This document shows, one piece after another, positions 29,686-46,700 of a stretch of DNA of 64,000 bases. Source of the DNA: Macrotis lagotis. Lineage: Eukaryota; Chordata; Mammalia; Peramelemorphia; Peramelidae. The DNA lies in contig NC_133658.1 of assembly GCF_037893015.1 (NCBI RefSeq), positions 286,879,719 through 286,943,718 on the forward strand, read 5' to 3'. Every line of letters starts with the position of its first letter. Positions within the stretch are counted from its first letter, which is position 1. The position numbers and the translations under genes were made by a program. Below the pieces are notes generated by a model. The model made no database searches, was not told the origin of the DNA, and saw nothing but the letters and a program-made list of their open reading frames with translations.

Positions 29686-32600
29686 ATGGCCGCCAGGCTG
29701 ATTCTCCTCCGACTGGTTTGCTCGAAGGGAGTCCCAAGTCGGCGCGTCCCCAAGGCCCTGGTGAGGGCGGGGAGGACGAGGCAGAGGAGGAGCCCTTCCC
29801 GCTTTGGGACTGGGACTGGGACCGGGCCGTGGCAGAGCCTCCCGGCGAACGGGAGCCTCCCGACCTCACTGCCCCGCCTGAGCCCGGGTGCGGCCCGCAG
29901 CTCTCCCGGGGGCAGGGGGCTGCTACCCCCGAGCTGCGGCGCACGATTCTGCTCGTCGCGGGCCTGGGCTGGGTCTCGGTCGGGGCTGAGCTCCCTGAGC
30001 CCTCTGTGTCCCCTTTCCCCGCAGGACCCGAGTAGCCCTTTCCGAAGTAGCTTCCTCGGTGCCTCTCCCCTGGGCCAGTGGCCCCCAGGTGAGGAGGGAA
30101 TCTGGCGCGGGGCGTTTTCTGAGGCGGCCGGGGAGCTGAGCTCCATCCCCGGCCAGCTCTGACTGCAGCGATGCCTCTTTCTCTGAAGTAGTTTCCTCAG
30201 CATTGAGATAAGAAGGCAGGACCCTAGGGGAGAAGTTCCCTTCTGCGAAAAAGGTTTCGATCTTGACCTGTCTTTGTGACTCTTCCTGTCCGTATTGATG
30301 CCTAATAGATGCAACGTATGAAAACGTATAAATCACTGGGAGTTAGTGGGAACAGGAGTGTTACCATCAATGTACAGGAATATTTTGCTAACTATTGGTT
30401 TTGACCTTGAAGCCAGGTTTGTATTTATCTGTTAAATACTGGGCCCTGTTCCCTAAAAGTTTAAAGATACTTTCACATACGCTATAAGTAAAAATACTAA
30501 TCAGCACAATACTTTAAGAATATAAAGCATTTTTTTCCCAGTAGGGCTCAGTTGCGTTACTGGCAATGTGACCCTAGGCCAGTCACCCAAGCTCACCGGC
30601 CTAGGGAACTAGAGTAAAACTCATAGAAATGATCCCTGCAGGCTGCATATCGACTTGGAAAACCACAAATTAACATTACCTATCTTGAATTGCTACCTTT
30701 TTGCTAAATATTTTCCAATTAGATTTTTAATTTGTTTTTCATTGCACTGGGAATCCACATGCAGGAGTTTGACACTGGCTTATGAATCTCTTTTAAGATC
30801 ATACTCAATGAACCAAAAAAATGTTTAGTCTTAAGGGAGAATTTCCTTTTTTTGGGGAGCTCCCTATATGAAATAGGTGTTTTATCTCTTCCATATAGGT
30901 GGAAGAAATGGGTCATGGAAAGGTTACAATCGGTACTTTTAGTCAGTGACAGTCGAGATTATTAGTCCTCAGGCTTCCCCCAATTCAGCTTTACTCCATT
31001 TTGCCGTTTCAGAGGAATTAGTTGGATTATAGTTTATTTCTTAAATATCAGAGACTTCCAAATTGGGAAGAGGTTGAAAGCAGGGATGGAGGAGAAATGT
31101 ATAGATTACACTCCCAAGACTACATAAGACTATAATCTGTTGGTTTCTTCCAGAGGCTGTTTGGAATTCAAGTAGATGTAGCATCTCTACAGCAACAGCT
31201 ACTTCTAAGTCAGAAGATGACTCACTTTACAAGTGGTTCCTACTCCTCATCCCTGTGACCACCTTTGGCCTGGGAACATGGCAGGTAATGATGAACATGT
31301 CTTTCTTTACACTACTAAAGCTCTTAGCTCCACTGGACTCATGTAAGTATACATGGGTTGGTTACAGGTCCAGCGACGGAAATGGAAGCTGAAGCTAATT
31401 GCAGAGCTGGAATCAAGAGTTACAGCTGAGCCTATCCCCCTACCTGCAGAGTGAGTAGTCATCCTTCCCCTCTTACTTCTAGGTCCTGATCAGACCTACG
31501 TAAGAGCTTATATTCCATTAGATGTTGAGGCTCTATGGCCTAATGCTAACCCATAGAAGATTCAGTTATCTATTCTTATACTTGTTTTACAGATGAAAAA
31601 TATTCAGCTCCAGAGAGAAGTAAAGACATAGCTAGTGAGTAGCATAGCCTCCCCATGCCATACCTTGTTAGTCTTCCTGCTCCATTGACTGGTAAAAATC
31701 ACCAAATTTGTCTTAGATGACCTAATGTTAAGTCACTCTACTACTATAAAAGGACTTTTATTCCCTTTTCTTTCATGACCCCATAAGATGAGGATTAAGG
31801 CACTTACTAGCTGTGTGACCCAGGCCAAATTGCTTAAGCCCAATTGCCTCAAAAAAGAAAAAGAATATCTTCATGTAAGGGAGAAAGGTGACCAAAAAAT
31901 TCCTTGGCTGGCAGTTTTGCCAGAAACCATCCCAATAAGCTTTTTTTATTGCCTTCTCTACAGTCCAATGGAGCTGAAAGACTTGGAGTATAGGCCTGTG
32001 AAGGTCAGAGGGCATTTTGACCACTCCAAGGAAATCTACATCTTGCCCCGAACCATGGTCGACCCTGCAAGAGAGACCTGGGATTCAGGCCAAATGTCTT
32101 CCACAATAGAAAGTGGTGCTAATGTTGTTACTCCTTTCCACTGTACAGATTTGGGGTGAGTTGAACCAATTGAGAACCAGCTGAAGTTGTAGGTGTGGTT
32201 ATAATTAACTTCCTTATAGGAAGGCTCATCTATGAGCCTCCCATTTTAGAACTCTATGACCAGAAAGTTCATATTCAGTTGTCCTGGAAGCAGTACACCT
32301 CTATTTTTCTATCTACTGTACGCTTAATGGCACTTTCTAAATGATCCTGACATATTGAGTCAACAGTTTGTAATTCATCATCACCAATGAACAGGAATGG
32401 TTATGAGAATCCAAAAAATTGTTTGAGGCCAATTCCATCTCTAAACAGCACTTATGGTAGACTTTTGACTTTGTCATAAGAGCTGGAAAGGCTAAAGGTA
32501 ATTTTATCCAAATTGTTTGAAGTACAAAGTAAAAGGAACTGTCCAAGACACAAAACAGGGATTTTAACCTAGGCATTCACCAAAACTCCGAGTCATGACT

Positions 32601-33757
32601 AGATCTGAGGAAATGGGAGGGTGAAATGCCTAGTTCTTGGTAAAGTAGGTGGCAGATGGGGACACCATTTAAAACTTATTATCTAAGGCATCATCAGATG
32701 AGGTTGCATCTGGCCTTCTAGACCTCAACACCAGAGTCTAAAACAGATCACAAAGGAGCTTTAACACTACTTTTTCCTTCTATAAAAAATTTAGGATCAC
32801 GATCCTAGTGAATAGAGGATATGTTCCCAGGAAAAAAATAAATCCCGACACTCGGCAGAAAGGCCAGGTAAAGAACCTAAGTTTGTCCTTACTACATGAA
32901 AGAGGATTTATCTCAGAACCCTGTATTTCAAACGCCTATTTGAAGTTGTCTGGGAAAAGATGACTTTTTTTTCTTAATAGATTGAGGATGAAATTGAACT
33001 CATTGGAATGGTGAGATTGACAGAAACTCGGAAGCCCTTTGTCCCTGAAAACAGGCCAGAGAAAAATCGCTGGCACTACCGTGACCTGGAGGCTATGGCA
33101 AAGATCACAGGCGCTGAACCCATATTTATTGATGCCAACTTCAGTATGTTGTGAATCTGGGAATTGGGGGTGTATGGTGGCTTTTATTCTCCAGCTTACC
33201 TTTTCCTTCTTAGACTTTAACTTACCACTTGATTATTATCATCAAAATTCTTCACTTTCCCTAGGTAGGAAGCCTAGGAGCACAAAGTCTTATGTATGGC
33301 CAGTTAAATTTTAGAGGAGAAAAAGACTACTAGATTTATATATGCTAGGGTTGTCTCCCCTTAAACAATGCATTTGTATGTATGAAGTAAAGGACTTGAA
33401 TTAAGTGAGGTCTAAGATCCTTCCCAGTTCTTAGAAGAAATCGCTATATTGCCAGATAGTATAGCTTAGTAGTCAAGCTTGGTCCCCAGCTGAGATCCAA
33501 AATACTGTTTTGTTTATTTCTGTCTATAGAAAGCACAATCCCAGGAGGGCCCATTGGTGGCCAAACAAGAATAACCTTGAGGAATGAACATATGCAGTAC
33601 ATCATTACTTGGTAAATTAAATTATGTAGAGCTTAAAAATAAGACATGTTGTAACATGATTTACCAGGTCTAATTATTATTTGCCTTTCCAACCAGGTAT
33701 GGACTATCTGCAGCAACAACCTACATGTGGTTTAAAAAGTTTGTTCGACTACCCTAG
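29686..33757 (+). CDS. SURF1: SURF1, cytochrome c oxidase assembly factor, 9 exons
   Basis: Inner mitochondrial membrane protein needed for early complex IV assembly (haem a / COX1 stage); loss of the human gene causes Leigh syndrome. Exons: 29686-29760, 30025-30088, 31154-31284, 31368-31450, 31964-32155, 32795-32867, 32981-33143, 33530-33611 and 33697-33757. All phases agree and give 307 aa (human 300). The first 60 or so residues are Arg/Ser rich and almost free of acidic residues, as in a mitochondrial presequence. A first membrane segment ([17 protein letters not shown], about residues 74-90) and a second near the C-terminus ([17 protein letters not shown]) bracket the intermembrane-space domain. 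That domain carries [31 protein letters not shown] and HWGY-region equivalents ([10 protein letters not shown]). The extreme C-terminus is FVRLPS-like in family position and here ends RLP. It converges with RPL7A. Confidence 0.97.
31505..31680 (-). repeat. MIR-type SINE relic
   Basis: Antisense MIR-like order in SURF1 intron 4: TTATACTTGTTTTACAGATG, TCAGCTCCAGAGAGAAGTAA and GACATAGCTAGTGAGTAGC. Confidence 0.5.
31787..31866 (+). repeat. SINE 3' fragment
   Basis: CACTTACTAGCTGTGTGACC, CAGGCCAAATTGCTTAAGCC and CAATTGCCTC followed by A-rich sequence: the distal part of a tRNA-derived SINE, about 95 bp before SURF1 exon 5. Confidence 0.7.
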
Positions 33758-33784
33758 CAGACATTTGTAAATATTTTAAAAATT

Positions 33785-33790
33785 AATAAA
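33785..33790 (+). terminator. SURF1: SURF1 polyadenylation signal
   Basis: AATAAA 27 bp after the stop codon, giving a very short 3' UTR. It is the only plus-strand hexamer in the SURF1-RPL7A gap. Confidence 0.8.
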
Positions 33791-34058
33791 AGGCTCCCTT
33801 CTCTGCCTAATGAAGTTCTACTCTCCCATTTGATACAAATACCACCCTAGTCATCATGTGTATTACTACTCCAACATCTTATTTGAATTCCCACTACCAA
33901 AGTGACTTTACTCAAGTCCAGGTCTGATGGTACCATGTCCTCCCCACCTCCAGTAGCTGATCATTATGCATCTATGATCAAATAACTTTAAAAAGATCTT
34001 TATGATTTTGATAGTGACTTATCACAGGACACCCTCCATCACACTTTTGTTTCAAGTT

Positions 34059-34064
34059 TTTATT
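34059..34064 (-). terminator. RPL7A: RPL7A polyadenylation signal
   Basis: TTTATT on the plus strand (AATAAA minus) lies 29 bp past the RPL7A stop. The SURF1 and RPL7A signals face each other 268 bp apart. Confidence 0.8.
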
Positions 34065-34092
34065 TTTACGTAGGGAAAAATCAAACATACAT

Positions 34093-37771
<3,679 letters not shown>

Positions 37772-38010
37772 CTTGGCCGGCGAATCGAGAAAGGAAGAAA
37801 AGAGAATTGTGGGTAATATGTATTACGCGGCAGTCTCGCGAGCGTCTGCGCACGCGCGAGATTTGCTTTTCTTTTCTGAGGGTGTGTGGGAAGGGGGCGG
37901 TCTTGAAGGCCAAAGGGAGAACTTTCTCCTCCTCTGCCCCTCCCCGCTGAGTTTTTAAAGGGACCCCAGCCCGGCCCAGCCGGACCCGGCTTCAGCTCGC
38001 GAGGGGCCAG
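37772..38010. promoter_or_regulatory. Bidirectional RPL7A/MED22 promoter and MED22 non-coding exon 1
   Basis: Between the RPL7A leader and the MED22 first donor (GGCCAG|gtaagt, exon end 38010). It holds the RPL7A pyrimidine-rich start, a TCTCGCGAG palindrome near 37834 (a motif common in ribosomal and other housekeeping promoters), a CGCACGCGCG run, and CCCACAATTCTC on the minus strand near 37808, which resembles the ACTACAATTCC element. The MED22 start is probably about 37930-37980. The CpG-rich stretch continues to about 38400 in MED22 intron 1. Confidence 0.75.
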
Positions 38011-38554
38011 GTAAGTGTTCCCGGAAGCGTGCAGCCCGGCCTCCGCGCCATCGTTTTCGTTTTGTCCGTCCGTCTCTGCGCCCGCTGGCGGCCCTGGCTG
38101 CCCGCGCTGTCCCCGGGCTCTTCTGGAGGCGGCTCCCCGGGCGCGGGGGCGCGCGGAAGCGTCCCCAGGCCGCGCCCGGCCCCGCTCCCCGCCCCCCGCC
38201 CCGGCCCCGGCCCCGAGTGTCCCCGGCGCCCGGGGCCGCTCTGAGGACACGGGCGGGGGGCAGCTTATGGAGCGCCCTGGTGACGGGACTGGTGATTGCG
38301 GGCAAGCTGCTACTGCCGGACGGTGAAGGCGGGCCGTGGCCCCGCCCTGCCCCCTGCTCCCAGCCCGCCTCGGCCGGGGCTGCCCAGTGCCTTCCTCCTG
38401 GAACCCTGACAGACTGCCCATTGCAAACACTGACCTTATCTCCACTTTACAGGTGCAGAGACTGAAGGGGGAAGGGGCAACCGTTTATCGAGCACTGACC
38501 GGCTGCCAGACAATTGTCCAACAGAATGAGATAGTATTACTAATAAATACTAAT

Positions 38555-38720
38555 ATTGTTTCATTTGATTCTCCAAACAATTTGAGCTAGGTGCAATTAT
38601 CCATATGTTACAGAGAAGCAAACAAAGGTTAAGTGATTTGCTCAGGGTCACTTAGCTACAAAATATCTGAAGCCAAATTTGAGCTTCCAGACTCCAGACC
38701 TTAGAGTCTTTCGACATCAC
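38555..38720 (-). repeat. MIR-type SINE
   Basis: Antisense MIR: TTTGATTCTCCAAACAATTT, TGCAATTATCCATATGTTAC, AAAGGTTAAGTGATTTGCTC, AGGGTCACTTAGCTAC. Confidence 0.7.
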
Positions 38721-38764
38721 TACCTTATCTACGTTATTATTCCCATAAAAAGATTATTTAATGT

Positions 38765-39115
38765 TTCATTTTTTCCCCAATTACATGTAAAAACAATATT
38801 CAGTATTCATTTTTTAAAACTTTGAGATTGGGGCGGCTGGGTGGTGCAGTGGATAGAGTACCGGCCCTGGAGTCAGGAGGATCTGAGTTCTAATTCGACC
38901 TCAGACACTTAGTAATTACCTAGCTGGGTGGCCATGGGCAAGCCATTTAACCCCATTTGCCTTGCAAAAACCTAAAAAAAATAAAAAAGAAACAAAAAAC
39001 TTTGAGATCCAAATTGTCTCCTTTCCTTCTTCCTCACACCCATCACCATAGAAAAAGCAAGCAATTTGATATGGGTTATATATATGTTGTGAGATATACC
39101 TCTTCCAAAAAAAAA
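38765..39115 (-). mobile_element. Antisense L1 3' fragment, split by a SINE
   Basis: The plus strand reads the complement of the marsupial L1 3' end: CCCCAATTACATGTAAAAAC, CAGTATTCATTTTTTAAAAC, TTTGAGAT, then after the SINE TTTGAGATCCAAATTGTC, AGCAAGCAATTTGATATGGG, TTATATATATGTTG. Confidence 0.75.
38829..38995 (+). repeat. Marsupial tRNA-derived SINE inserted in L1
   Basis: Head GGGGCGGCTGGGTGGTGCAG, body to TTTGCCTTGCAAAAACC, and an A-rich tail. AAAACTTTGAGAT flanks both sides (38816-38828 and 38996-39008). Confidence 0.95.
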
Positions 39116-39204
39116 AGAAACCTCAAGAAAAATAAAGTTATAAAGATAGATCTTCAATCTCTATTCAGATGTCATCAGCTCTTTGTCTGAGGAGGATGGA
39201 CAGC

Positions 39205-39315
39205 ATTCATTGTTTATCTTCATTTTACAGGTGAAGGAAGACTCAGAGAGTTTGAGGTTTGCCTAGAGTCAGTCTCTTAGTAGATGTCAGAGGCAAAATT
39301 TTCACCCAGGTTGCC
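39205..39315 (-). repeat. MIR-type SINE fragment
   Basis: CATTTTACAGGTGAAGGAAG, ACTCAGAGAGTTTGAGGTTT, GCCTAGAGTCAGTCTC: an antisense MIR core in MED22 intron 1. Confidence 0.5.
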
Positions 39316-39582
39316 ATCACCTGTAGAATCACTGCTACAAGTCATTATTTTCATGCAGTACTTACAAGATGACAACTTTTTAATGCCTGTTAATGCCACT
39401 GGTGTGTTTTGACTTCAAGTCTAGTGTTCTTCCCAGAGTGGGGAAGGATCTTATTCAGTCACATGCTATGTATCTGAGGCTGTATCTGAATTCAGGTCTC
39501 CTAGGTGCAGTGCTCCATTCACTAAACCATGCTGCTTCCAGTAACACATAATTTCTTTGCCTTATCTTACTAGAATAATGCA

Positions 39583-42500
39583 ATGGCCCAACAAAGAGTC
39601 CTCCCTCAGAGCAAAGAGACCCTCCTTCAGTCCTACAACAAGAGACTGAAAGATGATATCAAGTCGATCATGGATAATTTCACTGAGATAATAAAGACAG
39701 CCAGGGTAAGTAAAGGTAAAGGAGCTAACTTCTCACCTTTGTGTATTTTACTTCATAGGAGGCAGCAAGGCAAAAGCAAAAACTTGATCCAGAGCCAAAG
39801 ACTGGCATGAATTTAAAAGTATTGGTGTCCCTCTGGAGCGTTGGGATTTGGAATATTGAGTTGTTTTAAGTTTCTTTCCTTTCCTACTTTCTGTATAGAT
39901 GAGAGGAGTTGAAAGGTAAGTAAGGAATGTTTAAGTTTTTACCGAGCAGGTCAGAGACAGAGTGCCAGTATATCAGTAGCAGTTTATTAATCATTTTCTT
40001 TGCAAGGAACTGATTTGCAAATTATGGGATTACTCCATTCCTTGCTGCTGTGGAGCCAAATATTTTATACATATCATAAGTGGGCAGGTGGTTCATGAAA
40101 CAATGAGATTTGGGACTGGACAAGCCCACCATACAGGATATCACTTGTGACCATCCAAGTAGGATTCTAACAGAGCTTGCCTATGAAACAGAATTCGAGA
40201 AACCAAATTATTATAATTAACTTCATTATACTTAACATACTAATCAATAGAAGATGATAACTTTTTTTTTTTGCAAGGCAAATGGGGTTAAGTGGCTTTC
40301 CCAAGGCCACACAGCTAAGTCATTATTAAGTGTCTGAGACTGGATTTGAACCCAGGTACTCCTGACTCCGGGGCCAGTGCTTTATCTGTGCCACCTAGCC
40401 ACCCCTAAGATGATAACTTTTGACAGGGAGAACCAAAACCTGTCAGTGATTTTCAGTTATATCAAGAATATTAAATCCTGGATCAATTAACATTGACAGA
40501 GAATCATTGAAATCTTAGAACCAGGTGATAATCCAACCCTAAAATAGCAACATCTCTGACAAGGAATCATCATACTGCCATCATACTTCACTTGACAGAG
40601 TGCTTAATATCTCCCTTGGCCACCTGTTCCATTGTGTTCCACATATGGAACTGAAATCTGCCTCCCTGTGATTTCTACCTATTGTTCCTAGTTTTACTCT
40701 TGACAGATTATAGGGAACAGATTTATTCTCATTTCTCCCTAAATTTCCTTTTCTTTGGATTAAAAAGTACCAGGTAGTTCAGTGCTTTCTGGCCATCCAA
40801 CATTAAAGCTATTCCTTCCATATTTGTGTTGCCAAGATTTGGTGAGCATGAGGTTTTTGTTTTTTGTTTTAGTCCTTATAATAGAAATAGAATAGAAATA
40901 GGGACTGGAGCAGTGATTGCATTGATATTTATGGTATTCCCCAGAAAGGGAAATGCCTCTGCCTATGCAGATCAGCAACTTCTTTGAAAATTATAGCTCT
41001 TGAGAGTTGTCATGAACAGTGGTGTCAAATTCAAATAGGAGGCCACTAAACCATTTATAAGAATCACATAGTACTGTTATTTATGTCTTATTGAATTTCT
41101 ATTTATTCTATTAAATATTTCCCAGTTGCATTTTTATCTGATTTAAGCCACATTTATTTTTGGTTAAACTGAATTATCTTCACCCCAATTCAAAAGTACA
41201 TAGAATATTATGTGATTGTTGTATTATTATAATCATATTACTATCAACATCATCAATATTAGAACAACTGCTTAGGAAATGAAATCTTGTCTTCCTTTTC
41301 TGCCTGTCCCCCCTTTCTCCTCTTTGGATCATATCATAATATTTTAGTTCTCCTACACTCAGCTTTTCCTTTCTTTCCTACTTCTCCTTTCTGTAGGGAG
41401 GTAATGCCCAGGATCAGATTGACTTTACCTGACCTTGTGCTATAAGGTGGTGATGGAGGGGTGATAACTTTCCTTCTTAATCCAGAAGTCTTGGAGTGGG
41501 GAGAAAGATAACACTACCTTCATGGGGCCCATGAGTCTCTTGCTCTTTTTATATGCCTCTGGTTCCTTTTCTTTTGTCGTTCCTCCCCCCAAATCCCAGT
41601 TAGGTTCCAAGAGTTATTTGACATTGTTCTTGTTTCTCCTTTAGATTGAAGATGAAACTCAGGTATCCCGGGCAACTCAGGGTGAGCAGGACAATTATGA
41701 AATGCATGTGAGAGCTGCCAATATTGTAAGTAAGCTTTGTTCTTTCTTCTCTCTCCCTCTTCCATGGCTTGCTTTGAAGGGCAGGCAACAGCAACACACA
41801 TTTTGCTTGCTTCCTGTAGGCCATACCTAAACTTGGGTTCTGTTTCTTTTCCATCATCTCGCACTCCCCAATCCAAAGTCTGAATTTGAGTCATGCAGTT
41901 GGTTGTCTTCAACCTTCTCACCATGTTCAAAGGAAATACTTGTGCCCCTTACAATCAGTGCCCAAAAAAGGTCATCTAAAGGATAAAAAAGAAAATATCC
42001 TCAAATCTCATATTAGATCTTTATTAAGCACTTTTTAAAATAATAAATTTATTTTTCAACTACATGCAATGATAGTTTTCAACATTCATTTTTTTAAGAT
42101 TTTGAGTTCCACATTTTTCTGTCTCTCCTTTCCCTCTATTCCCTTGACTGTGAATAATATAATATAGGTTATACATTGAATAACTATGTTAAACATATTT
42201 CCATGTTAATCACGTGTGAAAGAAGAATCAGAACAAAAAAGAAAAAACCATGAGGGGAGAAAAACATAAAACAAATTTTAAAAATTGAAAATAGTATATT
42301 TTGGTTTACATTCATCCTTCTCTGGATATGGATGATATTTTCCATCACAAGTCCTTCAGATTATCTTTGATCTTTGTACTGCTGATAAGTGCAAGTCTAT
42401 CATAGTTCTTCACATCATGTTGCTGTTAATGTGTACAATATTCTTCTGGTTCTTCACTCAGCAACAGTTTTTGCAAGTCTTCAGGCTTTTCTGAAGTCCT

Positions 42501-43794
42501 GCTGCTCATGATTTCTTATAGAACAATAGTACTCCAACACATTCATATACCACAATTTGTTTACTGACCTTTGTTTAGTTTGTCATAGGAAGAAAAATTT
42601 AAAAATATAACAGAGGCCTCATAGGTTGAAGGGGGTTGGGAAGGGACATCTGTAGGAAACATTGTGAGCAAAGACTTCTAGAAAAGAAAGCCAAGGTCCC
42701 CCTATTCAGGTGAAAATGGTTCTAGCCATCGTTGTGTAGATTGTGAAGAAGCTATGAAAACCAAACCAATTTTCCTTCTCAGTGTTTCCCCTGTACCCAG
42801 AAACCCCCACAAATGAAAACTGACTGCAATGGTAATCCCTAGAATGTTATTTCTTTGATAGGTGGTGCTAAAAGCTTCTTTTGTTATTCATAAGATCTCT
42901 TTTGTCTTGAAATTTTGTGATTCAAGAGGGGCAAGATCAGGAAGGAGGGGTAGTATATGGAATTTTCCCATGTGAGGTTCAAATAATTAAAGTTGTTGTA
43001 GTTATTAGAAAGTCAGAGGTTAAAAGGGGATTATCATTACAGAGTAAATTTGCAAACTCATATGGAAACATTGCCTTGTTCAGAACTTCCTTCTCTGTTT
43101 ATGGGGGACAACTTTACCACACAGAAGACTAAGTATGTGAAGTCTATTCTTAATTCCCCCATTTTTAAGGGCTCTAAATTGGCTAGAAAGAGATGAAGGG
43201 TTTGGGCACCAGACACATCTGTGGTCAATCTATCCCTTATTAAACACCTAAGCTGATCCTAGGCGCTAGGGATGGAAAAATAAAAATGAAGGAATGTCTT
43301 CTCTATTGGAAGAAACCACACATGACCATACCCACATGTACACACACATATATATATGTTAGTACATTGAAAACAAAGGTTTTTGCCAGGTAAATTTTGG
43401 TGAGGGAGATACTAGTGGCTAAGGGGAATCAGAAAAGGCTTCATGCAGAAGGTGGTATTTGATCTTTTCCTTTGTGGAAATAATTCTGAAGGGAGATCTC
43501 TGTCCTATCCCCAAATTGCTACTTTCCCAGCCTCCTTAAACCCCATTTCCTATCTTATCTATTAACATTGCCAAGGTCCGAGCCGGGGAGTCCCTGATGA
43601 AGCTTGTCTCTGACCTCAAGCAATTTCTCATCCTCAATGACTTTCCCTCTGTGAATGAAGCCATCGATCAGCGTAACCAGCAGCTTCGGGGTTTGCAGGA
43701 TGAGTGTGACAAGAAGCTCATTTCCCTGCGGGATGAGATTTCCATTGACTTGTACGAGTTGGAGGAGGAGTATTACTCGTCCAGGTACAAATAG
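39583..43794 (+). CDS. MED22: MED22 short form (SURF5A type), read-through of exon 4 donor
   Basis: If the donor after 43784 is not used, the frame continues RYK and stops at 43792-43794, giving 140 aa. That is the length and ending (YYSSRYK) I recall for the known mammalian SURF5a isoform. Candidate polyadenylation signals follow at 44563, 45038 and about 46286. The donor itself doubles as coding sequence, which explains its conservation. Confidence 0.75.
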
Positions 43795-46700
43795 GGCTCT
43801 GTACTCCAGAAGCTTGTGAAACTGCCTCCTCTTCCTTTCTTCATCAGCCTCTCCCAGGGAGCAGGCAGCAGGAGAGCTGGCCAAATCAGTGGCTCAGGAG
43901 GAAGCCTTTGACCCTTCCTACAACTGTGCTTCCCCAGGTTACTGGCTTTCTTGACTTTTGTGGGGTTTTTTCACCCTCATGAGATGATCTCTTACCTGGG
44001 AGTTCTGTGAAAGCCACCCCATAAAAGAAAAATTGATCTCTTCTTTGGTGACCCGGGTACCCACTTTCTCTAGGGATGTCAATAATGCCAAAGTGGAGGC
44101 TGAACTATGGATGTGGGTACTTCTGTCCCAGAATAACTAATCTCAGAACAAAGATGTCTGGACTAGAGCATTGTACCTACTGTAGGTTTCTGAAAATCTA
44201 CTTTTTTTGCTTTGGTGATTTCCCAGTGAATGGACCTAGAATCTTCAAAGTGTCAGAATTGGGAGGGACAGAGCTTCAATCTCATTTCAAACAACCTATT
44301 TATAGATTGCAAAACTGAAGTCACAGAAGGAAAGGAAATTTGACTAAGGAATAAAATCTGTGTCTCTTGAGGCTCATAAAACACTAAGTAGCCTTTATAC
44401 ATCAGCCTCTCTGAGAAAGTAGCACATGCTGATTCTCTACTATTTCAGTTGCTACTGTGTTGTGCATTTAAATGTTTTCTCTTTGATTGTAGGCTGATTG
44501 CTCTTAGCACTAGTAGCACATAGGTGTCCAGGGAACAAAGACCAATTTTAACATTAGCCTGAAATAAATCTGTCAAGGAGACAGATTGGATTCAGGGTGA
44601 AGCTGAGAATAACAGTGGAAAGATTTCCAAACATTTCAAAGCTCAATCTCTACAACTTTGGGAATATCTATTTTTGGAATTCTCTGTTAAAAGTCTTCAG
44701 AAGTCAGAACGGGAAAAGGCCTTAAAAGGAGTTATTCACCTTTTTAAATTTTTTTGGGGGGTGCGAGGCCATGGACTTTTTTGTTGCAGTCTGGTGAAGC
44801 CCATGGCCCACTTCTCAAAACATTGTTTTCAAATAATAGAAGAAATGCTAAATTCAAGTTATAAGCTAGTGAAGAGAGATGTAAATTTTATGCTATTTAA
44901 ATTCACAGGCCCCCTCCCCATATTTCCACAGTTAATGGACCCCAGGTTAAAGCCCTGCTCCATTCCACCTCTTCTGCACACTCCTTCCCACCTCCCTGTC
45001 TAGCTCAATCTTATTTTACTGAGGCCAAAGGAGAAAAAATAAATTGTTTCTCTGTGCTCAGTAGACACAAAGCTGATGAATCTTCAGATTTCTCTCTAGA
45101 TGGCATCATGCTTCCTTTTGCCCCTTTGGACCTAACAGTGCCTTTAAAATGCTCATTTTTGGACCAAAGAGGCTTGTGAACCTGGTTTGGAGAGGGTCAA
45201 AGACCAGATCTGGCTATGAATTTTAAATGTGTAGTTGAGCCTCCTTAAGACTTATTTTCCTGAGGAGGCTCAGTTTCATCCCACCTCTTAATTGCCCTGT
45301 ATCATTTTAATACTTGAAATGGAAAATGAGAAGCACTTTTAGAGGTAGAGATGTTTAGCAATAGAGCACCACAGCTATCATCCCATGCCAAGCTTTTTAT
45401 TCCACCTCTTCCCACCTCCTGAATTCTCAGGATCCTTGTCCAGTTTTAATTCTTTCACCTGTTCCCCTGAAAAAAGGGACTTTCCTGTAGTATATCTCTC
45501 TGTTCTTATTTTTCACAGATGCTTTATATTACACAGATTCTGGGCAGGTGAAATTCCTTTGTTAAGCCCCTGAGAATGAAGAGTAGATTTTCCTTTGTGG
45601 GAAGAACTCCATGACCTGGAATCAGGGGATCAAATGATTATGACATCATAGATTCATAGAATGCCCAAGCTAGAAGGGATCTTTAGAACTTTAGAAAGAG
45701 GCTACTCAAGCTCCCTTGTTGTCTCAGGAGAAGAAACTGACCCCCAGACAAGTAAATGACTCACATACCCAGTGAGTGGCAGGACCAAGACTAGAATTCA
45801 GGTCCTGACTCCTAAACTAGTATTCTTTCCATTAGGCATCTCCCTTCCTCCTCATCCTAATGTTAAGTGTTCAGTCAGATTTGCTGTCCTTTTCCCTAAT
45901 TTGCCATACTACCTGATAAAATGACCTCAGCTCAGATTCTCAAGTGCTTTAAACCTGACCTGTCCCATCTTTCCTCCCTATCTCCTGAAGCAGAAATTGC
46001 CTCAGATCTGTTCCTTGAAATCCTAGAGTGCCTTAATGTGGGGGGTGGTCATGGTAGGGGTGGTAAGGATAAACTTGGCTAAGTGGGTAAGTCCAGTGTT
46101 GGAAATGGTGATTCTTACATACCTTGTCCTACCATGCACCCTGTATGACAATTCTAAGGGGGCAGATTGATGATGATGATGATAATGGTGATGATTTTGA
46201 AACTGTTAGTTGTCTCCATCTTGTTATATATTTAATCTTATCTTTCTTTATTCAATTTCCATTCCTCTGACCCCATTCCCATGTAAATAAAGTTTTCACT
46301 GTAAGCAAACTGGGACACCAAGCACCTCTTCAAATGTTTTTCTCCATATGAGCTGCTAATTATACCATCCCTACTGTGTTCTTTTCCCTCCTCCTGCTTT
46401 CTTGCACCCACTTTGCCGTCTCTCCCTATTGTTTGTTTTTTTCCCCCAGGCCACCTCTTCTGCTCCATGTCTATAATGGACTTCCAGAATTGGGGAGCCA
46501 GATGAGGTCTAGATTAAGGGAAAACAGTATCCAAGAGTTAAGGAAGCTTGGGAAAGGGATCAGTTAGTTTATCCCTTCAGAAACAGCACCTGGTTTGGTC
46601 CCCCCTTCCCCCCCCCAACAGCTGAATCCAGGGTCATATCACTCAGAATCTGGTGGAAATTACCAGGTTTGAGGATGTATATTGGAGGGTCAGATGTGAT

